Of a DNA stretch of 64,000 bases, positions 41,211 to 54,416 are shown piece by piece (within the stretch, counting starts at the first letter, position 1; every line of letters starts with the position of its first letter). The stretch spans positions 9,134,501 through 9,198,500 of the forward strand of contig CM060833.1 in the NCBI GenBank assembly GCA_030762175.1, read 5' to 3'. This DNA is from Metallyticus violacea (lineage: Eukaryota; Arthropoda; Insecta; Mantodea; Metallyticidae). Made by a program: the position numbers and the translations under genes. The notes under the pieces were generated by a model. That model was not told where the DNA came from. It saw nothing but the letters and a program-made list of their open reading frames with translations, and searched no databases.

Positions 41211-42471
41211 ATGATGTTCGAGAGGGTAGATAATTACCTCTACAATCAGATCTGTTGTCATTGCTAGTATTGATTTATTGAATGACAAGCTTATATAGTG
41301 GCACACAGTCACTGCAACACTTGACACTTTTAATAGCATCCTACAGACTTGCATTTTCAGCACTTTACAAAGAACTAAACCAAACTGAAATATTCCATCA
41401 TTGTCAAACAAGATTACTGACTTGAATCGCATAACCTCATAAAATTACGTAATGCATAGCAGTAACTGCATACTTCTACTTATGCTAATTCTATAAACAC
41501 ATTGTACATGATAGTACATGGTGTTTTCTGTTTATTTTTATGGTCTGTTGGTACACTGAAGATAAAAGGGATTTCTTTTTTCCAGCCTATTAAAATTACT
41601 GTTCCTTATATTCATAATATGGTGTCCTTCTTGAAACGCAATTATTCTATATGGTCAGCAATAATAATATCATTGTCACACTTATAGTGGACTATATAAT
41701 GCAGAATACTTTCCATTAGAGAATGCCGATGAGTCTTTTAAAGATAAAACAATTAAGGCTTGATGTTCTTATAATACAGATTAGTAAATATAATGTATTT
41801 GGCTGTTGGCATTGATGGAAAGTGACTGCTTAAAATAAGGAGATATTTACACAAGCACGGGGAAAATAAATCAGTTCCAGAAAATAGCAGCTGTTTATTG
41901 AGATGGTTATTTGAGCAGGTTTCACCGTATTTTTAAGTTTTGCCGTTAACACTTCGCCACACGTGCTTACTGGTTATATATAGGGGTTGCAGGGGCAAAG
42001 GCATGCATGGCTTTTTGTAAAGGGTAGGCTGGGACATGCGATATCAAAATTAATCAAAAATCAAATTTGTGTTACATATGTTACAAAAATGGCACTGTAA
42101 TAGTATCATAAAATTGTTTCAGGTTGAAAATTAAGGAATTGTTACTATCAACAATTTTAGAGATAATATAAATTATATGCAGTATTAAAATAGTTAATGT
42201 ATCAAACTTGCCCTTAAATCTGTTTGTATATAAGTTCAGTCCTCTGATCCTTTTATTCTGTGCACATACATCAGTCACTCTTGAAATAAATTTGGGATGT
42301 TTCACTGGGTTGCTATATTAAAATGGTCAAAATCTGGGACATGTAAAGAAAAAAGAAATAACATAAACAAAAAGCAAAAGTTTGTATGAAACAATTAGCA
42401 TCTCCTACAGAGTATTTAAATTTCAAAAATTGAAAACAATCAAAACTATATTTTCCTAAGTAAAATTTACC

Positions 42472-42506
<35 letters not shown>

Positions 42507-43230
42507 CATTATAATATGTTGCCACTAGAGTGAAGGAGGATTGGGTTTTCAGAAACTTGTGCTAAAATTGCACACATGATAAGATTTAAAAAAAAATGAG
42601 TTTTAAGTATTATACTTGCTTTAGCCATGTCTATGTATAGCCTGTACTTTTTGTCACTCCAAAATAAATTCATGACCAAAAACATATGTTCATCAGAAGC
42701 ATTAGTTACGAAGAGACGAGTGAATTCAACTACAGCCAAAAAAAGCTAACACCTCTATATTGATCTGAATAAATGTTCTAAAAATTTGTACCCACTTATT
42801 TTCAATTGTCAGTTTATCATTATAGACTGAATGACTTCAACAGCCACTAAGCAGCAGTTGATTCTTGCAGTTTGTCCAATCAAATTTAAATTGAAATATC
42901 ACCTGATTTGCAAACAATGAACCAATCAGTTTTAAATCTACATGTTATAATAGCTCAATAATGGATTCATTTATGAAATGTTACAAATCTGTTATTGTTT
43001 CAATATATAGTAATAAATACTACAGATTCTAGCAACTCCATATTTCACTGAAAATTTTATCACCACTTGCAAGATATAGCGCTGTTTTGCCACAATTGAC
43101 AATTATGCAGAAAGAAAGGAAAAGGAGCTATGTATAAACAGCACCCAATCTTCATACCACAGTCTGGCATAAATTAATATACAATTAAGTGAGTTTAAGA
43201 ACAGATTTTAAAAATAATTAGTCATAATAA
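41211..43230. other. Intergenic DNA, nothing recognised
   Basis: AT-rich. It holds only an AAT microsatellite near 42475 and short open frames without a domain. Confidence 0.45.
42475..42505. repeat. AAT microsatellite
   Basis: About ten AAT units in a row. Confidence 0.93.
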
Positions 43231-43235
43231 GTGAT

Positions 43236-44537
43236 ATAGAGTGATTTATATAGAACTAGCACATTTATTAATTTCAATACCAATGATGCTAACCACCACT
43301 TATTATACTTCAAATGGAGGGTATCTTTAGGAGATTATTAATCTATAGAAAATGTTGAAAATGTCCTCCCTCCTGCATGGCATTGCATGTCATTCCATGT
43401 AACTGGCCACTTGGAGGACTGTGTTGTGAATACCATTAATCTCCTGTGTAATGTTGTGCTTCAATTTATCAGATGTCTTGGGGCATGTAGAGTAAACTCT
43501 GTCTTTTAAGTAACCCCATAGGCAGAAGTTCAGTGTTGTCAAATGAGATCTCAGTGACCACAGTTTCTTGGAGATTATTCATCAAAGAAATTTCAATTAG
43601 TGTAATGGATTGGTTTGATGTATGACATGTAGCGCTATCTTGTTGAAAATATCCATGACACAGCTCTACATCGTCCAGTTGCTCAACAAACTCCATGGAA
43701 GTCTGGCATTACTCTGCAATGTCTACAGTCTGGTCCCCCCCCCCAAAAAATGTCCCACTATTCTCTGTGCTGATATTGTGAACCAAAACCCAACTTTAAC
43801 TGGATGCACAAGTGCTTCATGAATGACACATGGATTTTGAATGGTCAATAGCATGAGTTCTGAGTTCACGTAACTGCATAAATGGAATCATACATCATTT
43901 GTGAACCATGTGATGAACAATATGCAAGGATTTTGCACAATGAATGCAATCCTTATCTGGTTCCTGCAACTAATGGACAAAACCTTATATGGTTTTAGGT
44001 AAGCACTTTTCGCAGCTCTCTGTAACAGGTGTACAGGAGTAGGTGTACTGGTCTCCTATGACAAATGTCTTAATGACTTGTGGAGTGAATGCTCCTGTCA
44101 AGCATGAATGTCCACAACAACCATAGACAGTCTAGATGAATGATGTTTGCCTTTTTCATTCACCAGATATCCGGTTATTTCCAATTTGTTTAGTAGTGCC
44201 AGTATTTGTTTCTTTTGAGGGTATTGTGAACACCAAATTCTCCTGGTATGCCCTTTGAGTAGTTGTAATTGATTTTGTAATCCAGTATTGCTTCACAAAA
44301 AAGATCTGTTGATTTAATGTGTACTGCATTTTTACAGTGATTAGAATAAAATATCAAAATTAGCTGCCAAGCATAAAAGCCAACAATAAGTAATAAAGAA
44401 TAAACATCTGCACATCTTGCAACAGAGAATCAAAACTACCAAATATCCCATTTAATTTAACATTAAACTGGGGATTTTGGGTGAATTTCTTGCAGAATAA
44501 GAAAGAACTATGTTAGTTCTATATAAATCACTCTGTA
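43236..44537 (-). mobile_element. Tc1-like (DDE_3) element with terminal repeats
   Basis: AGAGTGATTTATATAGAACT at the left and the same 20 bases inverted at the right, with TA at both sides. The - strand reads ELCHGYFQQDSATCHTSNQS, holding the second catalytic Asp, then a decayed tail with GLLKRQSLLYMPQ. The rest is frameshifted. The length of 1.3 kb is normal. Confidence 0.82.
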
Positions 44538-44539
44538 TT

Positions 44540-45880
44540 AAAATAAAACATTATTCCATATTGCCACAACATTACCAATCATTTATATTTTAAATTGATA
44601 TCGTCTGCATTCTGGTAGGCTTCAGGTTCTATAAAATCCCAGAAGAGGGCAGAATAATCACATGGACTCCAAACTTACGCTAGACCACAGAGTACCAAAA
44701 ACTCAATGAAAGATTCCCTTCATCTTTCCTTAACAAGGCGTAGAAAATCACTACTGCACTTGTGCAAGACAGGCTGAGCCTTTGACCATAGTATTGGTGA
44801 TTGATTTCCTATGCATTAGTTTAAATTAGAAAGCATAAAATTAAATACAAGATATAGAGCCTAAATGGACACTTTACATGCGCGGTTACATGGTTCAATG
44901 GAAAGAATCAGCTCCATTTTTATTTGAACAACCTTGTACTGTATGAATTTTTAAATTAACATTCACAGAATATTAATGACTTTTTTTTCCTTCTAAAGAT
45001 ATGCTGTTACAATGCAAATGCTGATAGAGTTTGAGAAGTTCTTTCAAGATGTGTGTCATGCACGTAAATAGATTAATGGAAATTTAAATTAATTTGTTGT
45101 TTGAATCTCCTCAAATAAGAATATATATTTTAGCGGAGACAGATAATTTTGGTTGTACATTTTAACCACTGCAAGGTGGTGGTGCATTAAGAGAGTTTTA
45201 GTTGTATTCACATGTATAGTTGCGTAGTTAGAATTACAAATGCAGCTTCTAAAAGTGTTGGGTCCACTAGAATAGATCTGTTAGAATATTGTTATGTAAA
45301 TGTTAATAGTAAAAACATTCCTAAGGAGTGGGTAATTTGAATTTGTTAACACCTGCTTTGTATGTTTCATTATCTACATGTGTGCGTGTTCACCCTGTTC
45401 CTATTGTTTTGCATTTAAGTGAAGTTTTTTCAGAAAACAATTCCAATCAAACTTTAGGATTATTTTCTCTCTTTTATTTATCATGTAAAACGGATTGGTG
45501 CTGATAATAAAGATCATTTAAGACTGATACTTGCAAGGCAGATATCACTTTTATATTGAAGGGTTTTCCACATTTTCTGTCCTGATGCTTTGAAAGAAAA
45601 ATTGTAATCACTTTCATAATATTCTAATGCTTATGAAAAGTAATGTAAAGATTATTATGTTCAGAACATGTGACAAGGCTTGAAGGGAAATGATACCCCT
45701 TCTCAGCTGGCCAGCATGCAGTCATATATATATTATAAAAAGCACTATTACTGTTGTGTGATCACAAACATAAAGCTAAATCATTGTTAACAACTGTTAA
45801 ATTAAGTACTTAATAAAACTGCAGAATTATATAGTTTTTGCACCAAATATCACTCTTTAACTCTCATCATCATTTTAAAA
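44540..45880. other. Intergenic DNA, nothing recognised
   Basis: No open frame of note and no repeat ends were seen. Confidence 0.45.
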
Positions 45881-45882
45881 TA

Positions 45883-47048
45883 CAAGGGCCATTAGAAAAG
45901 TTCTTGGAATGCAGCACAAAATTACTGCAGTTTTTTTTTAAATTCTTATTTTTCAACATAATCTCCCTAAATGATAATGTACTTGTCCAGCAATGCTCCA
46001 AAGCCTTTATCCCATCACAAAATTAAGATTCCTACAGGTCTGCAAACTATGCCTGAACTGATGATTTAATCTCTCCATTGGACCAAGGAATTTTCTCAGT
46101 TTAGGGAACAGATGAAAGGCCAATGGAGCCAAGTAAGGGGAATAAGGCAAATGTGGCAGCAAATCGTACCCCAATTCATTAATTATTACTATTGCAACAA
46201 CACATGCGTGAGGATGAGCATTATCTTGATGCAGAAGATTTTCTTCTGTAATAAACCCACATTTTCTTGCATATTTTTATATGCAATAGATTCAAAAGGC
46301 CAGCATAATACACTCGAGAGATAGATGTTCCAGCAGGAACACAATCAATTAGCAGTACACGCTTAGCATCCCAGAAAACCCTGCCTTGATCTTCTCAGCC
46401 GATTTTACACACTTGACCTTCTTTGGCAGAGGAGAATTGTGATGCTGCTGTTTGGTTTCTGGTGTAATGCTTTTTCATAATTGGTCACAAATTGATACAT
46501 AAAGTCTGTGGGACCACTCTGAAAACAACCAAACTTTGCTGAGAGATTTGCACCCTGATTCACTTTTGGTTCTGGGTCAGCAGTTGTGCAACCATCTTGC
46601 TGATCTTTTTTCAAGCATAATTCTTTCCATAAAATATGAAGTATATTCCCCTAAAATGCCCAGATCTTTAGCAATTTCAGACACTTTTAATCAGCAATCC
46701 TCCAGAACTGTGTCGTCACTTATCTAATGTCATGATGGATTTTGGTCGTAAGCTGCATAGGTAACCTTCCAAACTTTTAAGGCCACATTTAAATTATTTG
46801 GTCCAATGGATGAAAATGATGGTGTAAGTCCTCTAGATTGTTAGTCATATCTATACAAATTTCTGTTGCATTCATATTGTTCTATGCTAAGCACTTAATA
46901 ACTGCATAGCTATAGTTACTACAATTGTTCCAATCCATGTATTATTGCACAAATGGTTCTATGGAAGATGGCAGGTTTGGTAACAAAACTGCTTTGGAAC
47001 TGCTGCTGAAATCTGTGAATTGTTCTGAGAACTTTTCAATTGACCCTA
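45883..47048 (-). mobile_element. Mariner element with terminal repeats, decayed
   Basis: The ends AAGGGCCATTAGAAAAGTTC (left) and AGGGTCAATTGAAAAGTTC (right, complement) are inverted repeats. The - strand reads DNAHPHACVVAIVINELG and then PHLPYSPYLAPLAFHLF, the second and third catalytic regions of a mariner. The third Asp is lost (LAF). The 5' end is shared with the fragment at 36337. Confidence 0.75.
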
Positions 47049-47392
47049 ATTTCACAATAATTATTATTATAATTATTCAAGTGACTAATCACATACTGAG
47101 ACAAGATGGTGACTTAAGGGTGCATTCCAAATAAGCTAATACAACACTCATAGAACTTATTTGGTTATAGAATAAAAGCAGCCTATACAAGGTAAAATGG
47201 GACCTATGACTTTCCTCTTAACCTTAGAAATACTGTGTTTGAGAAATTTTATTTTAATAAATTTTTCCATATTGTCATTCATTACTGAAATAATCACTGT
47301 TTATTTTGCATAATCCTGCAAAACAATAATTCAGTTACTTGCGAGTAATTCCTTAGCTTCTGCAGCTTATGTAACATGAAACAAAGGCGTAA

Positions 47393-47860
47393 TTAAATTA
47401 TTATATGACTTAGTTGAACTACAGGCTCTTGTGACTTCACCTTCTTGTTTATATCTAGAACATATTTTGTAGATCATCTGCATCATCAGCTAATTGTTGA
47501 CTGCTGAATGATTTGCAATATTTCTTTGGGGATGCAAATCTTGCTCTGTTGGAGGTGTGATGAACTTAGAGTTGATGTTTTCATCCCCAGAAGTGTTGAA
47601 ATTTATTAATTTCTCTCAGAGAGAGAGAGAGTTTAATGAACTTCAATACTTCCGGGAATGAAAACATCGACTTTAAGTTTATATATGTAGATATATTGTT
47701 TGTCCCTCATACACCTGAGGATGCAGATGATGGACTGTAAAACATGTTATAGATATAAACAAGCATGTGAAGCCACAAGAGCTTGTAGCTTGACTCAGTC
47801 ATACAATAATTTAATTATATGATTTTCTACACTGTACAAGTTCTAATTCACACTCCAAGT
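47393..47860 (-). mobile_element. Penelope-like element L, end-only fold-back
   Basis: Arms at about 47393-47610 and 47632-47825 are inverted copies (AATTAAATTATTATATGACT at the left, its complement with one change at the right). Both carry the Penelope terminal region with GATGCAG...GGACTGTAAAACATG. A tail whose complement is TGTACAGTGTAG lies right. A GA run sits at the fold. No target duplication was found. Confidence 0.72.
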
Positions 47861-47999
47861 TAATACCAAATAAAAGGTTGTTAACAAGTTCTCCAGCTGA
47901 ATCATTCAGGCATAACATACTGTAAACATAAGAGCTAAAAATCAGATAAATATTAACAAATTTGAAAGGCTAACTGAACTTTTTCAAACCAACACAAGT

Positions 48000-48235
48000 G
48001 GCCGTGGTGATTGAGGCATGTACTCATGAGCAGAACTGTTCTGCCTGACATGAGTTTTCCAGGTTTTCCTTAGTCTTCATAAATGGCAAATGTCGAGGAG
48101 GTACCCTAAACTTAGCCCTAGAATGCTTCCTTTAAAAAAAAACCTTTCCTAATTTATCATTTCACCTCATGTATAATCATTGTCCACTGACTGTGCTGTC
48201 TCAGCAGTAAAAATAGGTATTAAACATTATTACAA
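48000..48235 (+). mobile_element. SINE2 copy, diverged head
   Basis: GTGGCCGTGGTGATTGAGGC is a decayed A-box region. The body TTTTCCAGGTTTTCCTTAG, GGAGGTACCCTAAAC and TTGTCCACTGACTGTGC matches the full copy at 36751. Confidence 0.8.
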
Positions 48236-48239
48236 TTTT

Positions 48240-49630
48240 TTTTCAATACTCATATGGGATGACATCAGTGGTATGCAAAATTTGACCCATTCTATTAATA
48301 TTTTGCTAATGCATTCTGTAGTGAATATCTGTTAACAATAGCATTTAATACCTGATGGCAACTAGAGCACAATAATTTTTACAAAAAAAAATTCAGGAGG
48401 AAAAAACCTTCTGTACTCCATAAATATAGTTTCTTTATCCTGGAATTTCAACTATGTTTTCTATATAGAGAACTATATCTATACTAGTTTGCATTGCAAA
48501 TTGGATGTTTTTAAGCTTGTGAAAATGTAGTTTAAAGTTAAACTATTATGGATTATGATACGTTTTTATAAATAATTAAGAATATTTATACAGTGCATTT
48601 ATTATCTTAAATATGCAAGTATTCATATAATACATCTTGAACAATCATTAATGGATATAATTATGCATGTGCTTGTAATAATTTCTTTAAAATTTGACAT
48701 TAATAAAGTTCCATCAAAGATAAATACTAAAAGCAACCAAATGCAAGAATGTTCTTTTTCAAACTCGTAAGCAAGAGTGGCTGTATGCGAATGCTGCTAC
48801 AAGAACTCATACATTGAGCTCACTTTCTTGATGCATGAGAGGTGATTAGAGAATTTTGAAGCTACCAAAGTATTGAACTAGTTTTGCACTATGCATAATA
48901 CCATACAAAGGAAACTTGAAAACAGTGACAAGTATATACATAGTAAGCCATAGCAGCTATTGCAATGAATAAAATTTAATCTAAACTGATAACGAGATAG
49001 AAATAGCATTATCATCTTTCTCATAATCATCACATTGTACTTTGTTGAAGTTTTAACTTTCTATTTGTTTAAATAGATTCTGTGAATATTTCCAAAGAAC
49101 TTTCATATCTTTGTAGTGAGACTTAAAGAAATTGGAAACTTGAAAAATTATACAATTTTTACATTGAATACATCTTAGGGCTAATTAACAATACTGGAAA
49201 TTTAATCTCATTTAAAGCTTCTGTAATGCAATGCGCACCCCCCCTAGAGCATTATTCCTTAAGGCATGTCTACATGATGACTCATTTGCACATGTTAGAT
49301 ATACTATTTCTTTTACTATAACCCAAATCTGAAATGTTATTAAGGACAGTTGGTAGAGATTTTGGATAAAAAAATCACGTATTGGTTTTATGCATAACTA
49401 TTATGGTTCACCTACTATGACCATATATAATTTTTGTATATTTGAGGCATTGAAATGGATTAAAATGGCAATTTAATACAGCTACCGTGCTGTTACACAG
49501 CATACTCATCTTCTTTGGCATTTGCTGTAACTAAAGATCTTTTTCGTGCATGTGCAAAACACACTAAATATTTGGTGAAAGCTTTTAAGTATGCATGAGG
49601 GTTCTGAAAACTTGAAACTTGGCATACCAC
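48240..49630. other. Intergenic DNA, nothing recognised
   Basis: AT-rich, with no domain, no repeat ends and no open frame over 60 codons. Confidence 0.45.
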
Positions 49631-49646
49631 TTTAACACATGGTTTT

Positions 49647-49948
49647 GTCGGTCCTGGTGGTGTAATGGTTACCATACTTGCCTACTATATCCAAGATCGC
49701 AGGTTTGAACCCAGCCAGATCCGATGGATTTTTTCGGGCATAAAAATCCTAAGTATGGCTTCCTTCTGAAGGGAAGTAAAGTCATGGGTCCCGTGTTGTA
49801 CATTTACGGCACGAAAAAGAACCTCAAGCCTGAAAGAGAGGCCTTTGAGCAAAATTTGTCGGCCGTTTCACACCTTGAGTTGAATGGGACGCTAATGACC
49901 TGAGATGTTAAAGAGCATCCATAAATAAATCAATCAAAAAAAAAACAC
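49647..49948 (+). mobile_element. SINE1 copy, best kept
   Basis: The head is GGTCCTGGTGGTGTAATGGT, then B box AGGTTTGAACCCAGCC. The body CCTAAGTATGGCTTCC, GAAGGGAAGTAAAG and TTAAAGAGCATCCATAAATA precedes an A run. ACACATGGTTTTGT before and ACACCATGCTTTGT after may be the target duplication. Confidence 0.9.
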
Positions 49949-50384
49949 CATGCTTTGTTTACCCCATTGTACTGAAATAGATTTATCCATTACACACTGC
50001 TGTTGAAGACATCTGGCCACATGCTATGCTGTTACAACAAGTATTAAGCTATGCCATGCTGCCACCTCTTGGCTACCTTATCTACTATTTGCAGTGTTGA
50101 CGGTGTTGTCAATATTTCTTCTGAACAATCTTGTACATTCCTGTACAACTTTCAGAGTAGAAAAACTAAAAGTGATCTGAATCTTTTCTGTATGTCTCAT
50201 CAAATGGGTCATATCCAACTACATATGGTTATTTAATTATCTAGGGTACAATAATAAATGCATAGAGGCAAAAATTATGAAAAATAAAGCTCTCTCTCTT
50301 TTTTTAATGGTGGTTAACATTTGTTTTTAGTGTTGAGACTTCACAAGTAGTGGACACTAATGGTATGTCAGATGGGAAAGGATT

Positions 50385-50580
50385 TTTTTTTTTAAAAAAT
50401 GGAAACATTTCAGGTCTAAGTTAAAGGTAACTCCCTGGCATTTGCTATTTATGAGGACTAAAGTAAAACTGAAAAAATCCTCGGTCAGGAAGGATGGTCC
50501 TGGCAGGAATTGAACCCCAGACCTCCCACTGAAAAGTCCACCCCGTAATGATCTCGATCACATGTAGCAGTAAAAACTTG
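50385..50580 (-). mobile_element. SINE2 copy, reverse strand
   Basis: The - strand reads TGGGAGGTCTGGGGTTCAAT (B box region), CCTGCCAGGACCATCC and then TTTAGTCCTCATAAATAGC, as in the copy at 36751. The 3' part is cut. Confidence 0.8.
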
Positions 50581-51499
50581 TACACAAACTAGTAAGTTTG
50601 CCTTTTTAATTTTTTGCATTTCACTGATGCATGCTTATAAAGAGTTTTTAAAGAAATGCAAGGAACTGAATTAAAATAATGTGTTGAGTACTTTCCCACA
50701 ATTTTCTGTAAATCAAACTTATCAGCAATTGCTGCATAAACTTAGGACTTTAATTACAGATTTGGGTCATTTTGAGTACACACAAGAAGTGTTAATTGCA
50801 GCAGTCTAAACTTCACAGTGGAAATCTTTGTAATGGATGCACAATATTTTTCAAACTTGTTTTTTTTCTTTTTTCTTTTTTTTTTTCCCCCAGAAAAATT
50901 GCAAATAACAGAACATATACCAAAATGCATTACATTTTTCAAAATAATTTCATGTTCTTTAAAATTGACACGAGTTGATTTAATACTGATGCCAAGAGAG
51001 TAATTCTAAGGTATAGAGAACTTTAGTAATACTACACTGGAGACATAAATTAGTGAGAGAAGAAAAATGGTTTTAAAGTTAATTCTGTGTTATGAACTAA
51101 GAATGTTTTATATACATCATGGTATCTTATCATGAATCACAGACAATCAGAAGTAACTGAGATGGACTTTAAAATGATGTGTGATGTGTGAAATAGCATG
51201 TTCAAGAATATAAATTGCAGGTAAGGCATTCTAGATCATCAAATGCTGGGCGAGTGAATCCTTCTTTGATTGCTAAAGTGCTTTCATTGTTACTGAGTTC
51301 TGACTTAATGAAATTGGTTAATTTTCTATAGTGCTTGAGTTAACTTGTAATAATTGATTCAACTTGTGGAGATGAAATATAGAAAATTAAAAAACTGGTG
51401 AATACATTCATGGGAATGGAGAATATAAAAATAAAGTGTACTTTATTATTTTATTTATGTACTTAATACAGAGACATTTGACATGAACAGAATTTGGGT

Positions 51500-51960
51500 T
51501 AGAAATTCATCATTCTGCTTCTAGCCTCCCAATATCTGTCCCTGAAACCATTAACTGATATAACTGGGCTGATCATTATGTGAGTTGAGTCCATGGTGTC
51601 CAGACTATTGCGGAGCTTGCAATGTGGTGTAGATGGTATGCCCAATCGGTAAACATTGCCTGTTGCCAAGCCAAATATTGTAACCGCTCTTCAAGGGCAT
51701 TCTGATACAAAGTGTTTTTCCATTGATTGTGTGTGATTTCTTCCTTCAGGTTATGCTAAACATCCCTTTCACTTTGTGGAAAATGCTTTTAACTGCTCGT
51801 TGCATGAGATTGTACTGAAATGTAATAGAAATATTTGTACCTTTCTTTGCTAGAAGGTCTGCCATCTTGTTCTCCACAATGCCACATTAGAATGGTATCC
51901 AGTATATACTTGTATGTGATGTGATTTAGCCATTTATCAAGGTTACTAGGTTACATGAGA
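51500..51960 (-). mobile_element. Jockey/R1-like RNase H and zinc-tail relic
   Basis: In shifting frames the - strand gives ENKMADLLAKKGTN (RNase H end), then AVTIFGLATGNVYRLGIPS, TPHCKLRN, DSTHIM and RDRYWEARSRM. This is the closing part of a non-LTR ORF2. A different family from the copy at 34740. Confidence 0.65.
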
Positions 51961-52289
51961 AAATGGGTCTATTATATCCCAGATAGATAAATATACCTAG
52001 TTTTTATTCTCTTTTAGAATGCAAGGGTAAAATGGTGTGTAAATCTTAGAAAAGCATATATGTTGTCCATTTTTGTGCTATACTCTTATTCTTGTTGACA
52101 AAATTATGATAGAAGGAGGTGGAAGGGAAGCCAGATCTTCCAGAGTAACGCTTACCAGAATTTGGTTTGCCTACCAGAAATTCCACGCCCTACCCTCATG
52201 TGAACCTCAATTTGTCTTGATGAAATGTAAACTGCTCCATAAATATTCTGTTTTTTTTTATATATATGTTATTGCTTTTCTTTGGATAT

Positions 52290-52565
52290 ATAGTTATTCC
52301 TGGTGGTCAAGTAGCAATCATACTGCCTTGTAGACCCAAAGTCATGGGTTCAAACCCAGCCAGGGTCAATGGATTTTTAGGACATAAAAATCTTGAGAAT
52401 GACTTCCTTCAGAAGGGAAGTAAAGATCCTGTGTCATAGATTTCTGGCATTTAAGGAACCTCAAACCTGAAAGAAGAGGTGCTAGAGCAAAATTTAATGG
52501 CCATTTTACAGCCTGAATAGGATGGGATGTTAATGAACAAAGTAGTTAAAGAGTATCGTTGAATA
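52290..52565 (+). mobile_element. SINE1 copy, diverged
   Basis: ATTCCTGGTGGTCAAGTAGC and the B box GGGTTCAAACCCAGCC head the same body (AGAATGACTTCC, AGAAGGGAAGTAAAG, GTTAAAGAGTATC). Confidence 0.87.
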
Positions 52566-52569
52566 GAAC

Positions 52570-54410
52570 ATACCTACTACTTCTTTAGATGCTTACTAAA
52601 AATAAATATTTGCCTTGTATTCTCAGCAGTATCTTTATATAAGTATTTGTAGATGGAGATGTACAGGTTGATTCTCTCACTAGAGGCCCCTAATTATTGT
52701 TTTTAATATTTAATTCTGGTGCATAACATGCATAATTCTGTTGACATAAAATGACATACAAACAGTGAATCTTGTTGTAAATACTTCAATATACACCTAC
52801 TATAGTACCTCTAACGTGTTATGTTTTCTGTTGAAATATAGTAATTTTTATTTTATTAGCCTTCTGTTGTAATATAAATAGTCAAAAACAGTGAGTAGAT
52901 ATAATTGTGAATATTGTAGCACATAGGGGGGCTTAATAATGCAAATTATGCGGAATAATGGGGTTTGATAATGTAAGTAGTGTTCTGACAGTGGGACAAG
53001 AATGTTAGAAGCAGTGTTGAGGGCATGTAGATTGTATGTGAAAAGGAAAAAGCCCTGCACGTACCCACTGATGCATTGTTGCAAGGCTTGACAGAAAAAT
53101 GCGATGTTCACCGAGAGTTGTGAAATGGAAAGGTGCTTATCTTCACTCTCCATCAGCGTTCTTGGACAGTAATGCATTCCTATTGTAATACCATGAAGTT
53201 ATTAACATCAAAAAGCTACAATGGTAGTGATAAAATTATCAGTAAATTATACAATTTATAATAATTTGTAATAATTTGCTTAATTCTTAATTCCCTTTAG
53301 TTAGAATCCATATTGTAAAGGATGTATATGAATCAGGATTGGAGTGCGTCCCTAGTGTCCAGCCTTTGCTCATTTAGCGATAGGAAAAATTAGAAAGTAA
53401 GAAGGTGCTCTTTTGGGGTGTGACTATTTTTATACTCCAATGTGTAGTTAGATACTCAACATTATTTTCAAATTAAACCTCTTATGTGGAGGTAGGAATG
53501 CAGCAACATTTTATGTCACAAACCATCACTGCATAGCAATTAAAGAAAGAGGTAGAACAAATGCTCTTTTTTACAAAATTTGTGCAGAGTTGCCACTGGT
53601 AGATAGCAGCACATTTTTCACAAGATCTTTAAATGTATTAGCAGTCAAAGATAGATTCACTTACTTGTGGAAAGAAAAAGAGTGAAAAAGCAATATGTGC
53701 CGCATGCACAATAAAAAAGTTGTATGAAAGAAAATCATTGTGCTGTGGAAGGAAAAAAAAAGAAAGAAAGAAAGAAACATAAAGTAATAACAGTGTTAAT
53801 ATTGTATATCAAAATGAAATGTTAAAAAATTAATTATAAAAACCAGTTCCTTTCATTCGTAATGCAGTATACTTTTCTTACTCTTTGATTAATTTTGTGT
53901 GAGATCATTGTTCCTAAGTTGTTTTTAGAAAACCACATATTGTGCTCCTTTTCTTATTTACACTACCTAATGTTTGTTAGTTGTACAAATTATATAATTC
54001 AATTTGCACATCCTTAAGTAAAGATCCAAACGTTCATGAATTAATTTGCAGCAAGAAAGAGACAAATTTTATTTTCTGTAATTAACTCCCAATGGGTGTA
54101 TACCAGTAACAGTGATGTAGCCCTCTGAAAAAGAAACAAAATAAACTGGAGAAAGCGTGAAACACTTAGGCTTTCGCATGTGTCATGTTATTCAGAAATA
54201 TTCGTCCTCTTGAATGAAGTGCAGGTGACAAATTTGAGTGAAATAAATGTGATTAATGTTTTATTGTTTGTTTATTTATTTATATTACAAATATGCTGAG
54301 ATTCTATGCAGTACATGATTATTTCTTATGATTCATGACAATTTTTTATATTTGTGATTTTGTTAATGGTTTCACATAGAAGTGAAAAGAAAACTGTAAG
54401 AAAAAAACTG
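52570..54410. other. Intergenic DNA, nothing recognised
   Basis: AT-rich. It holds a 109-codon - strand frame (52848-53177) without a known domain and an AAAG-type microsatellite near 53750-53780. Confidence 0.45.
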
Positions 54411-54416
54411 TAATAT

